A stretch of 64,000 nt of DNA from Microtetraspora malaysiensis (GTDB lineage: Bacteria > Actinomycetota > Actinomycetes > Streptosporangiales > Streptosporangiaceae): NCBI RefSeq assembly GCF_001528665.1, contig NZ_BBYJ01000017.1, positions 286,828-350,827 of the forward strand. The letters run 5' to 3'. The translations under genes and the position numbers were made by a program. Positions 32,477-40,260 of this stretch are shown here, in pieces (the stretch's first letter is position 1; the number at the start of each line of letters is the position of its first letter). The notes under the pieces were generated by a model that saw nothing but the letters and a program-made list of their open reading frames with translations, was not told the DNA's origin and did no database searches.

Positions 32477-32617
32477 GTTAACCGAGAAGACCGTTGCAAC
32501 AGTTTTCCGGCATCTGCCTGCATGGATGCTGATTCGGCGCAACGTTGATGTTGCACAACTTTGGAAAGCAACGTAGCGTTTGTGATGTCGGAAACACCGC
32601 AGCACAAGGAGCACACG

Positions 32618-33280
32618 ATGCAGAAGTTCGCCACCCCCGCCCCGATCTCCGCCGTCCTGGACATCCCCGCCGGACGCGTCCAGTTCATCGCCGCCGACCG
32701 GGCCGACACCACCGTCGAGGTCCTGCCCGCCAGCCCCTCCAAGGGCCGTGATGTGAAGGCGGCCGAGCAGACCACGGTCGAATACGCCGACGGCGTCCTG
32801 CGGATCGAGACCTCGATGAAGCACCAGTACCTCGGCCCGACTGGGGCCATCGAGGTGACGGTCAAGCTGCCCGCCGGCTCCCGCATCGAGGCCAAGACGG
32901 CCAGCGCCGAACTCCGGACCGTCGGCCGCCTCGGCGACGTCGCCTTCGAAGGCGCATACCGCCAGATCAAGATCGATGAGACCGCAACCCTCCGCCTCAC
33001 CGCGACCGACGGCGACGTCGAGGTCGGCCGCCTGGGCGGTCCCGCGGAGATCAGCACCGCAAGGGGCGACATCCGGATCGCCGAGGCCATGGGCGGCAAG
33101 GTCGTGCTCCGCACGCAGTCCGGCGACATTTCGGTCGGCGCCGCCGCGGGCGTCTCGGCTTCCCTGGACGCCGGCACCACCCACGGCCGTATCACCAACG
33201 CCCTCAAGAACGATGGCACCGCCGAACTCGAGATCCACGCCACCACCTCCAACGGCGACATCACCGCCCGCAGCCTCTAG
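32618..33280 (+). CDS. DUF4097 family beta-strand repeat protein
   Basis: A 220-residue protein from ATG 32618 with AAGGAG eight bases upstream. It is made of short beta-strand repeats (TASAELRTVGRLGDVAFEG, TDGDVEVGRLGGPAEI, ARGDIRIAEAMGG, QSGDISVG, TSNGDITARS), the DUF4097 beta-helix or beta-roll. No signal peptide is visible. In actinobacteria it is often adjacent to a GbsR/MarR regulator, as here. The function is unknown. Confidence 0.85.
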   Translation: MQKFATPAPISAVLDIPAGRVQFIAADRADTTVEVLPASPSKGRDVKAAEQTTVEYADGVLRIETSMKHQYLGPTGAIEVTVKLPAGSRIEAKTASAELRTVGRLGDVAFEGAYRQIKIDETATLRLTATDGDVEVGRLGGPAEISTARGDIRIAEAMGGKVVLRTQSGDISVGAAAGVSASLDAGTTHGRITNALKNDGTAELEIHATTSNGDITARSL

Positions 33281-33395
33281 CTCCCAGTCGACCCGCAGTG
33301 TCCGGGGCTGAGCACCACTTGCATCGACCGTCCGCACTACGCGCCCACGGGGTCATGCCCGGCCGGCTACGTCCGCCGCAGGTCAGCGGCGGCGT

Positions 33396-33764
33396 CAGAA
33401 CGGCAACAGCCCCGGCGGCGAACGGATCCTGTCCCGGCTCGCCGTCGAGCTGATGACCACCCACCGCCTGACGCCCGAGCAGACGGCCGCCCGAACCGCC
33501 ATGGCCCGCGACAACGTCCATGTGTCCTTCGGCCAAGGGCAGCACGGCGGCTGGGGCTTCGGGATGGCGGTGCGCACCTACCGCGGCGACTACGCCTCCA
33601 ACGGCCAGTTCGGCTGGGACGGCGGAACCGGCACCTCGACCTACGCCGACCCGGACAAGCAGCTCACCGGAATCCTGCTCACCCAGGTCGGGATGTCCAC
33701 CCCGGATTCGGCGCGGCTCATCCACGACTTCTGGACCACCCTCTACCAGGCGATCGACGACTGA
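33396..33764 (+). pseudogene. C-terminal remnant of a serine hydrolase/beta-lactamase
   Basis: The open frame reads QNGNSPGGERILSRLAVELM and then GWGFGMAV, GQFGWDGGTGTSTYADPDKQ, LIHDFWTTLYQAIDD, the last third of class C beta-lactamase-type esterases (WDGGTG replaces the KTG region). The SxxK and YxN parts are missing, and no start fits. It is a truncated remnant. Confidence 0.75.
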
Positions 33765-34358
33765 CACCGAGCCCGCGCCCGGTGAGGGTGCGATCCGCTC
33801 GGGCGGCCCCGCCTCGTACCCGATCTGAAAGAGTTGCGGGCCGCCAGCGTCTCGTGCCAACTCCCGGTGGACACGCGATGATCCGTAGCCCGCACCGGAT
33901 GAAGGGCGCTTGCATGGGGCGCACGCGGTCCTCATCGTCTCCCTGGTCCCCGTAACTCTCGTGGCTGTCGGTGCGGCGCGCGAGATCCTAGGAATCGCCC
34001 CGTTGGACGCCGAGGTCCACATGCTTCGGCCATCGGCCCACAGCTCTGAAGCGTGGTCGTCGAACCGGTCGACGAGCCTGATGCCCCGGCCAGCCCCCGC
34101 AAGCCGATTTCAGAATTGCCGCCGAATTGGCGCATTATTCACGTTATCGGAAAAATGTGACCTCGGACCGCTTGAATGCGTATCCGATGTGGCCGTCGGA
34201 TGTGGGGAAGAATGGATCCGGCGCCGAGGTGAGAAATAATGCATCCGTGACATTCGCTCAGGCGGCGACCCAGGACAGCGTCGTCGAGGTGCTGACTGCC
34301 GAATGGTCATTGATCCTCGCGTGAGCGGATTCCGATTTGCGAATTATGAGAGGGCGCC
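33765..34358. other. Intergenic, no gene supported
   Basis: Almost 600 bp without a frame I can support. It is less GC-rich from about 34100 to 34340 than its surroundings, with mixed codon periodicity, so it may be decayed foreign DNA. No tRNA, repeat or hairpin of note. Confidence 0.5.
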
Positions 34359-34922
34359 ATGCGGATCAGATCTGTCCCGTCCAACCTTTTCGGCCGCGTC
34401 GGTTTTGCCGCTGTCGGGATGGCCGTGCTCCTCGCCGGCTGCGATCACGGTGGAGCGCCGACTCAGCGTGGCGGCGCCGTGTCGAGCGGCCTGACATCGA
34501 CCCCCAGCCCATCCCCGGTCTCCCCCAGCCCATCCCCGGTCTCCCTTAGTCCGCCTCGGGTCTCCCCAAGTCGGCCTGTGGCATCCCATAGGACCGACCT
34601 TGCGGCGTGTGCGAAGGCGGACTGTGAAGTAGAGGTCCGGCCTGGTGATCGGCTGAAGATCGACAGTCGGTTCGGCGTAAATACGATCACCATCAAATCC
34701 GTGAGCGCTGATGAGGTCAGGCTTCGAATCGACGGCACATCGGGCGGGCTGAGCGTCCAAGGAGAGAGCACCAGCGTCCAAGGGTCCTGCACCAACGGGC
34801 GCTGTCGTGATGAGGGAGAAATGTCACTGACCACAGGCACGCCAGGCCGCATCAACAAAATCCGGCTGCGTCTGGTGAAAGCGGACTTCTCTCGTGCTGT
34901 TCTGGTACTCACGCCGGAATAG
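34359..34922 (+). CDS. Hypothetical lipoprotein
   Basis: A 187-residue protein from ATG 34359. It has a basic N-terminus, a hydrophobic h-region and a lipobox LLAGC (Cys28), so it should be lipidated and membrane-anchored. A Ser/Pro-rich linker with repeated PSPSPVS units (about residues 48-75) precedes a globular C-terminal domain with three Cys (CAKADCEVE and SCTNGRC). No family is recognised. It lies in the accessory stretch, next to integration scars. Confidence 0.7.
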   Translation: MRIRSVPSNLFGRVGFAAVGMAVLLAGCDHGGAPTQRGGAVSSGLTSTPSPSPVSPSPSPVSLSPPRVSPSRPVASHRTDLAACAKADCEVEVRPGDRLKIDSRFGVNTITIKSVSADEVRLRIDGTSGGLSVQGESTSVQGSCTNGRCRDEGEMSLTTGTPGRINKIRLRLVKADFSRAVLVLTPE

Positions 34923-34954
34923 ACGCCAGAGGAAGGCGAGGCTCAGTTCAGACC

Positions 34955-34975
34955 GACGGTCAAATGACGGTCAAA
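34955..34975. repeat. Paired GACGGTCAAA repeats beside tRNA-Pro copy
   Basis: GACGGTCAAA occurs at 34955-34964 and 34966-34975, about 55 bp from the tRNA-3'-end copy. Such close direct repeats beside an attachment core resemble integrase arm-type sites. Confidence 0.6.
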
Positions 34976-35030
34976 CGATCAAGGGCCTGGCCGCTGTCTC
35001 CGGCGATCAGGCCCTTGGCCTGCAGCTCTC

Positions 35031-35065
35031 GGGTCGGGGCGGCGGGATTTGAACCCACGGCCTCT
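35031..35065. repeat. 35-nt copy of tRNA-Pro 3' end (candidate att core)
   Basis: It matches 38481-38515 with one mismatch, covering the T-arm, acceptor 3' strand and variable part of tRNA-Pro. A hairpin (AAGGGCCTG 34981-34989 with CAGGCCCTT 35008-35016) precedes it. A direct repeat of a tRNA 3' end is the standard mark of integrase-mediated insertion. The two copies enclose 3.4 kb. Confidence 0.78.
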
Positions 35066-35179
35066 GTCAACGGATGAGCTTCGGGTACCAGCCTCGCCTG
35101 CGCGGATGATATTTGCCCTGGTCAGGGGCGTGGTCTCGATGAGGTTTGCGCGGTGTGGCGAGGGTTCGGGGAGCGGGTC

Positions 35180-35200
35180 GGCTCCCAGATGGCTCCCAGG
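35180..35200. repeat. Paired GGCTCCCA repeats beside tRNA-Pro copy
   Basis: GGCTCCCA occurs at 35180-35187 and 35191-35198, with 3 nt between. Similar TGGGAGCC pairs sit beside actinobacterial integrase att sites. Together with the GACGGTCAAA pair on the other side, they frame the 35-nt core. Confidence 0.55.
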
Positions 35201-35354
35201 AGTAGTCAGAGCGTCGTTCCTCTCGCTCGTGTCGGTGCCTCCGCCGACCGGTCCGGCGTGACGGCCGTACCCCGGCGTCACGGGGGCATCGTGGCGACTG
35301 CGCGTGACCCACTCCTCTCAAGCCCCTCGCGAGATTTCGTCCATGGGGACTCCA

Positions 35355-35377
35355 CATATACCCCTAGGGGGTATATG
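35355..35377. promoter_or_regulatory. CsoR-type operator 3
   Basis: CATATACCCC (35355-35364) and GGGGTATATG (35368-35377) are perfect arms around TAG. It lies 60 bp before the second His-rich gene. Confidence 0.75.
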
Positions 35378-35437
35378 GTTCTGATCGTCGCCCGAACGGG
35401 CGGCGCCAGCAGACGCATCAGAGCCCAGGGAGTTGTC

Positions 35438-36310
35438 ATGACGAACCACGCCGGCCACGACCACACGACCCACGGTAACCACGCTGACCACGCCGCCCAC
35501 GCCGCCCACGGCGGAGCCCGGCCCGGTGGGCTGTCGGTCTCCGAGAGTGGATACACCCTTGAGCTCGACGCGACGATCCTCGGCGCGGGCCCGCAGGCGA
35601 TCACCTTCCGCGTAACCGGCCCCGACGGCCGGTCCGTGACCGAGTTCGTGCCCGAGCACGAGAAGGAACTGCACTTCATCGCCGTACGGCGGGACACGGC
35701 CGGGTTCCAGCACGTGCACCCGGTGAGGGACGAGAAGGGCGTCTGGACCACCGAGCTAACGCTGGAGCCGGGCGACTGGAGGTTCTTCACCGACATCCAC
35801 CCGGCGGGCCACACCGGAACCCTGACGCTGGGCGCCGACGTCGCGGTCGCCGGCGCCTACGACCCGCGCCCGCTCCCGGAGGCCGCCGGGATCGCACAGA
35901 TCGGCGACTACACCGTCACGCTCGACGGCGGGCTCCGGCCGGGCGAGGCGAGCGAACTGACCCTCACCGTCAGCCGGAACGGCCACCCCGTCACCGATCT
36001 CCAGCCCTACCTGGCCGCCTACGGACACCTGGTGGCCCTGCGCGTCGGCGACCTGGGCTACCTCCACGTCCACCCGGAGGGCGCCCCCGGCGACGGCACC
36101 ACCGCACCGGGACCCGAGATCTCCTTCATGGCCGTCGCACCCTCGGCCGGCACCTACCGCCTGTACCTGGACTTCCAGCACGACGGCATCGTGCGGACCG
36201 CCGAGTTCACGGTGCACACGACCGCGACCGCGCCCCGGCCGAACGCCGCACCCGAACACGGCAGCCACCACCACGGCCACCAGCACCACAGCGCCCACGC
36301 ACACCACTGA
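35438..36310 (+). CDS. His-rich YtkA-like copper module protein, second copy
   Basis: A 290-residue protein from ATG 35438 (CAGGGAG upstream). The N-terminus is His-rich (HDHTTHGNHADHAAHAAHGG) and the C-terminus also (HGSHHHGHQHHSAHAHH). The core repeats the two-part beta layout of the 30442-31212 protein, with FQHVHP and LHVHPEG. The His clusters fit copper or other metal binding. No clear signal peptide is seen. A CsoR-type operator lies 60 bp upstream, and an AhpD-like gene follows 48 bp downstream. Confidence 0.75.
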   Translation: MTNHAGHDHTTHGNHADHAAHAAHGGARPGGLSVSESGYTLELDATILGAGPQAITFRVTGPDGRSVTEFVPEHEKELHFIAVRRDTAGFQHVHPVRDEKGVWTTELTLEPGDWRFFTDIHPAGHTGTLTLGADVAVAGAYDPRPLPEAAGIAQIGDYTVTLDGGLRPGEASELTLTVSRNGHPVTDLQPYLAAYGHLVALRVGDLGYLHVHPEGAPGDGTTAPGPEISFMAVAPSAGTYRLYLDFQHDGIVRTAEFTVHTTATAPRPNAAPEHGSHHHGHQHHSAHAHH

Positions 36311-36358
36311 TGGCGCGAGCGCACACCCCCGCCCCCTCCAACGGAAGGAGCACAAGGA

Positions 36359-36889
36359 ATGCCCCGCCTCTCCACCCTCACGCCCGATACGGCGGTCGGC
36401 GCCTCGCGCGACCTCCTCGCCGACCTGGTCTCCCGCCATGGCCGGATCGGCGACCTGGTCTCCACGATGGCCCACTCGCCGGCCGTACCGGGCGGCTACC
36501 TCCAGCTCAGCCGGGCCATGGGCCGCGCCAAACTCGACCGCGGAATCAGCGAACGGATCTCGAACGCCGTCCAGGTACAGCAGGGCTGCGGGCTCTGCCT
36601 CGACGCCCACCTTGGCGCCGCCCGCGCCCGGGGAGCGGACGAGGAAGAGATCGAGCGCGCCCGCACCGGCACCTCGGCCGATCCCGCGATCGCGGCGATC
36701 ACCGCCCTCGCCCTCCAGATCTACCGCGAACCGACGTCGATCACCGACGAACAGATCACCGCCCTGCGCGCGCACGGCTGCAGCGACCGCGCGATCGCCG
36801 ATGTCGTCGGCGTCGGCGCACTGAACATCCTCACCGGCGTCTTCAACCTCCTCGCCGGCCTCACAGCGGGGAGCGACACCGGTGCGTAG
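36359..36889 (+). CDS. AhpD-like carboxymuconolactone decarboxylase family protein, second copy
   Basis: A 176-residue protein from ATG 36359 (AAGGAG upstream). It has Cys77-x-x-Cys80 and His84 (CGLCLDAH), aligned position for position with the 29716-30243 protein. The CMD fold is complete. It is 48 bp after the His-rich gene and in one operon with it, behind CsoR-type operator 3. A thiol redox role during copper stress is an inference from context. Confidence 0.85.
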   Translation: MPRLSTLTPDTAVGASRDLLADLVSRHGRIGDLVSTMAHSPAVPGGYLQLSRAMGRAKLDRGISERISNAVQVQQGCGLCLDAHLGAARARGADEEEIERARTGTSADPAIAAITALALQIYREPTSITDEQITALRAHGCSDRAIADVVGVGALNILTGVFNLLAGLTAGSDTGA

Positions 36890-36973
36890 CGAAAACACCC
36901 CTGCCTGTACTCGCGGGGCACGGTCTCCGCCCCGGGGCCGCGCCCCGCCGCATGGACACGGAAGGAACCTGTC

Positions 36974-38248
36974 ATGCGACTGTTCGCCATCCGCGACTAC
37001 CGCCACCTGTTCGGCGCCCAGGTCATCGCCCTCTTCGGCACCGGGCTGACCACAGTGGCCCTCGGGCTGCTCGCCTACGACCTCGCCGGCCCCCGTGCCG
37101 GGACGGTCCTCGGCACCGCCCTGACCATCAAGATGGTCATGTACGTGGCCATCGCCCCTCTGGCCGCCGCGTACATCGACCGGCTCCCCAGAAGAGCCCT
37201 CCTCGTCCTCCTCGACGTGATCCGCGGCGTGGTGGTCCTCGCACTGCCGCTGGTCAGCGAGGTCTGGCACGTCTACGTCCTGATCGGCCTGCTCCAGGCC
37301 GGTTCGGCAGCGTTCACCCCGACGTTCCAGGCGGTCATCCCCGACATCGTCACCGACGAGTCCGCCTACACGCGTGCGCTGTCCGCCTCCCAGGTCGCCT
37401 CCACCATGGAGAGCCTGCTCAGCCCCGTGCTGGCCGCCGTCGCCCTGACGTTCATGACCTTCGACCGCCTGTTCCTGGGCACCTCCGCCGGATTCCTCGT
37501 CTCCGCCCTGCTCGTCCTGTCGACCCGCATCCCCGACGCCCGCCCCAGCATCCACACCAAGGCCTGGGACAAGGCGGCAGCAGGCATCAGGACCTTCCTC
37601 ACCACGCCGCGGCTGCGCGGCATCATGGCGCTCAACCTCGTGGTCGCGGCCGCAGGCTCGATCGTCGTCGTCAACACCGTCAACTACGTCCGTGACGACC
37701 TCGGAGGCTCGCAGTCGGACGTCGCCTGGATGCTCGCCGCCTCCGGCACCGGAACCCTTCTGGCCGCCCTCGTGCTGCCCCGCCTACTCGACCGGATCGC
37801 CGCCCGCACCGTCATGATGACCGGCGCCGGCGTACTGGTCGGCGGCACGACGGCCGCGGTCACGCTCGTCGCGGCCGGCCTCACCACCTGGACGGGTACG
37901 GCGATCACCTGGACCGTGATGGGCGTGGGCATGGCGCTGATCATCACCCCGACCGGCAAGGTCCTGCGCGCCTCCGCCGGACGGAACGCGATTCCCGAGG
38001 TGTTCGCGGCCCAGTTCTCCCTGTCGCACTTGGCCTGGCTGATCACCTACCCCATCGCGGGATGGCTCGGCACGACCGTCGGCTTCACCCTCGCCTGGTC
38101 CGTCCTCGCGGCCATCGCCGGGGTGGGAGCGGCCGGAGCCCTTCTTCTGTGGCCGCGCCACGACGGCCAAGGAGCCATCACTGCACCCGCGATGCCCGCC
38201 GGACACGCACCCAGCGAGGACCGATCCACCCTGGCCAAGGCCGCGTGA
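36974..38248 (+). CDS. MFS transporter
   Basis: A 424-residue protein from ATG 36974 (GGAAGGA upstream). It has about 12 membrane helices and the MFS loop IDRLPRRALLVLLDVIRG between helices 2 and 3, as in the enterobactin-exporter/drug-efflux MFS_3 group. It ends in an Ala/Thr-rich tail. It follows the His-rich/AhpD operon by 84 bp and may be the third gene, so it could export copper or a copper ligand, but the family suggests only efflux. Confidence 0.85.
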   Translation: MRLFAIRDYRHLFGAQVIALFGTGLTTVALGLLAYDLAGPRAGTVLGTALTIKMVMYVAIAPLAAAYIDRLPRRALLVLLDVIRGVVVLALPLVSEVWHVYVLIGLLQAGSAAFTPTFQAVIPDIVTDESAYTRALSASQVASTMESLLSPVLAAVALTFMTFDRLFLGTSAGFLVSALLVLSTRIPDARPSIHTKAWDKAAAGIRTFLTTPRLRGIMALNLVVAAAGSIVVVNTVNYVRDDLGGSQSDVAWMLAASGTGTLLAALVLPRLLDRIAARTVMMTGAGVLVGGTTAAVTLVAAGLTTWTGTAITWTVMGVGMALIITPTGKVLRASAGRNAIPEVFAAQFSLSHLAWLITYPIAGWLGTTVGFTLAWSVLAAIAGVGAAGALLLWPRHDGQGAITAPAMPAGHAPSEDRSTLAKAA

Positions 38249-38430
38249 AGCGTCGGTTCAGAGAGGGGAACGGCTTGCCGGGGAACCCGGCGGGGGTACC
38301 GTCGGTCTACGTGGCCGGACGCCTGAGGCCATCAACGCCCCGCGCGAGACCCTGCCCCGAGAGTGGTTCCACTGGGAGCGGCCTCGGTTGGAAGATCCGT
38401 GCCCTCTGAAGCCGTAGTCACTCAGATAAT

Positions 38431-38473
38431 GCAGAAGGCCGGTTCCGAAGATCGGAACCGGCCTCTCAGCTGG
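38431..38473 (-). terminator. tRNA-Pro terminator hairpin
   Basis: AGGCCGGTTCCGA (38436-38448) pairs with TCGGAACCGGCCT (38452-38464). It lies 11 nt beyond the tRNA 3' end on the reverse strand and is followed by TTCTG. It is duplicated at 31697-31739. Confidence 0.75.
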
Positions 38474-38483
38474 TACTTCTGGG

Positions 38484-38557
38484 TCGGGGTGGCGGGATTT
38501 GAACCCACGGCCTCTTCGTCCCGAACGAAGCGCGCTGCCAAGCTGCGCTACACCCCG
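38484..38557 (-). tRNA. tRNA-Pro (anticodon CGG)
   Basis: The reverse strand folds into a full cloverleaf: acceptor stem CGGGGTG/CACCCCG with discriminator A, D-arm AGCGCAGCTTGGCAGCGCGCT, anticodon stem CTTCG/CGAAG with loop TTCGGGA (anticodon CGG), T-arm GGGTTCAAATCCC. CCA is not encoded. Its 3' end is duplicated at 35031-35065, marking it as an integration site. Confidence 0.95.
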
Positions 38558-38639
38558 GTGCTTACAGAGCTTGCGCCCTGCTTGCCTCGGAAAGTCTAGC
38601 GGACTTTGGTCGTGCTTGTGTCATCCGCTGATTCGGTGA

Positions 38640-39542
38640 TCAGGAAGTGGTCCGCCGGGGGACGAGCGTGAGGAGCGTCGCCTCCGGCGGGCAGGCGAAC
38701 CGGACCGGCGCGTACGGTGAGGTGCCGAGGCCGGCGGACACGTGCAGCCACGCGGCCTCGTGCCGGCTCAGGCCCTTCACCCGGGCCCGGTCGATGCCGC
38801 AGTTCGTCACCAGGGCGCCGTAGAAGGGGATGCAGAGCTGGCCGCCGTGGGTGTGGCCGGCGAGCAGGAGCTGGTAGCCGTCGGCGGCGAACCGCGACAT
38901 GTTGCGCGGTTCGGGGGAGTGCATGACGCCCAGCCGAAGGTCGGCGTCGTCGGGGGAGGGACCGGAGATCAGGTCGTACCGGTCACGGTCGATGTGCGAG
39001 TCGTGGATGCCGCCGACGTGCACGTCCAGATCGCCCACCTTGAGGCGCGCGGTCGTGTTGTTCATGTCCAGCCATCCGGCCGCGGTCATCGCGGCCCCCA
39101 ACTCGTCCCAGGGGAGGTTCGGGATGGTCTGCCGGGCATCGTTCTTGGACGTACGCCAGAGGTACCTGGCGGGGTTCTTGGGGCGCGGCGCGTAAAGGTC
39201 GTTGGACCCATACACGAACATGCCGGGCCGGTCGAGCAGGGGCTCGACGGCGCGCATGTAGGCCGGGACCGCGTCGGGGTGGGCGAGGGTGTCGCCGGTG
39301 TTCACCACCAGGTCGGGCTGGAGGGACGCTAGTGAGCGCACCCAGTCGATCAGCCGGGACCGCCGCGGGGTGAGGTGCAGGTCGGAGATCTGCAGGATCC
39401 GGACCGGCCGTTGCCCTGGAGCGAGTACGGGGACGTCGAAGCGCCGTAGCCGGAACCAGTTGCGTTCCAGGACGGACGCGTAGCCGAGACCCGCCACGCC
39501 GAGGCCGAGCAGGGACAAGGGCACCGTGACAGCTTTCCTCAC
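38640..39542 (-). CDS. Metallophosphoesterase (YkuE-like)
   Basis: A 300-residue protein from GTG 39542 (an in-frame GTG at 39569 is the other option). An N-terminal hydrophobic segment precedes the calcineurin-like phosphoesterase domain with SDLHLT, NTGDTL, GSNDLY, MHSPE and AGHTHGG, which bind the two metals. YkuE-type enzymes act at the membrane on phosphodiesters. It is divergent from the YqeY gene, next to the PBP and wblA genes, a conserved actinobacterial neighbourhood. Confidence 0.88.
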   Translation of the reverse strand: MRKAVTVPLSLLGLGVAGLGYASVLERNWFRLRRFDVPVLAPGQRPVRILQISDLHLTPRRSRLIDWVRSLASLQPDLVVNTGDTLAHPDAVPAYMRAVEPLLDRPGMFVYGSNDLYAPRPKNPARYLWRTSKNDARQTIPNLPWDELGAAMTAAGWLDMNNTTARLKVGDLDVHVGGIHDSHIDRDRYDLISGPSPDDADLRLGVMHSPEPRNMSRFAADGYQLLLAGHTHGGQLCIPFYGALVTNCGIDRARVKGLSRHEAAWLHVSAGLGTSPYAPVRFACPPEATLLTLVPRRTTS

Positions 39543-39614
39543 AGTGCCATCATGCCCGACCCGGGCCACGGCTCAGGGATAACGAGGCGAGAACCGATCC
39601 GCCGAGGCGGCAAG

Positions 39615-40079
39615 ATGGACCCCATGAGTGCGTTGAAGGACAAGCTGAAGGCCGATCTCTCGGCCTCGATGAAGGCCCGCGACGAGGTACGCCTCCGGAC
39701 CATCCGCATGGCCCTGGCCGCCATCAACGTCGAGGAGGTGGCGGGCAAGGAGGCTCGCGAGCTCTCGGATGAGGAGATCCTCAAGGTTCTCACCCGCGAG
39801 GCGAAGAAGCGTCGCGAGGCGTCCGAGGCCTTCGCGAACGCCGGACGGGCCGCCCAGGCGCAGGCCGAGCTGGACGAGCAGGCCGTTCTTGAGGAGTACC
39901 TGCCCGCGCAGCTTTCCGACGACGAGCTGAACCGCCTGGTGGACGAGGCGATCGCGGAGAGCGGCGCCGAGGGGCCCAAGGCGATGGGGCAGGTCATGAA
40001 GGTCCTCAACCCGAAGATCGCGGGTCGTGCAGAAGGTGGCCGAGTCGCCCAGGCGGTACGCGCCCGTCTCGCCGGCTGA
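39615..40079 (+). CDS. yqeY: GatB/YqeY domain protein
   Basis: A 154-residue protein from ATG 39615, with GAGG seven bases upstream; ATG 39624 (MSALKDKL) is a near alternative. It is all-helical and matches the C-terminal tail domain of GatB: LKDKLKADLSASMKARDEVR, LTREAKKRREASEAF, EEYLPAQLSDDEL, MGQVMKVLNPK. It may bind tRNA or modulate amidotransferase-related proteins; the role is unclear. It converges with the PBP gene. Confidence 0.92.
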   Translation: MDPMSALKDKLKADLSASMKARDEVRLRTIRMALAAINVEEVAGKEARELSDEEILKVLTREAKKRREASEAFANAGRAAQAQAELDEQAVLEEYLPAQLSDDELNRLVDEAIAESGAEGPKAMGQVMKVLNPKIAGRAEGGRVAQAVRARLAG

Positions 40080-40205
40080 TCCGGCCGCCCGCCGAAGCAC
40101 CCGTGCTCGGAGCGCGAAGCGAGCAAGGAGCGGGCTGAGGCCGCCCGCTGGGCCGGCCCGCTGACTCAAGCCATCCGAACCGGGATGTAGGGGCCGTAGA
40201 CGCGT

Positions 40206-40237
40206 CGCGGGCCGGCGGTGGCGACCGCCGGCCCGCG
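40206..40237. terminator. Bidirectional terminator hairpin
   Basis: CGCGGGCCGGCGGT (40206-40219) pairs perfectly with ACCGCCGGCCCGCG (40224-40237) around GGCG. It lies between the convergent yqeY and PBP genes. Confidence 0.8.
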
Positions 40238-40260
40238 AACCACCGCCTCAGGCGGCCGGG

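Noticed and set aside
34127-34324. 65-residue plus frame in the AT-richer gap
   Set aside because: No ribosome-binding site, no domain and no homology that I recognise; treated as decayed DNA.
30300-38500. CRISPR array
   Set aside because: The repeats here are two-copy tRNA and terminator duplications, not regularly spaced arrays; no cas genes occur in the window.
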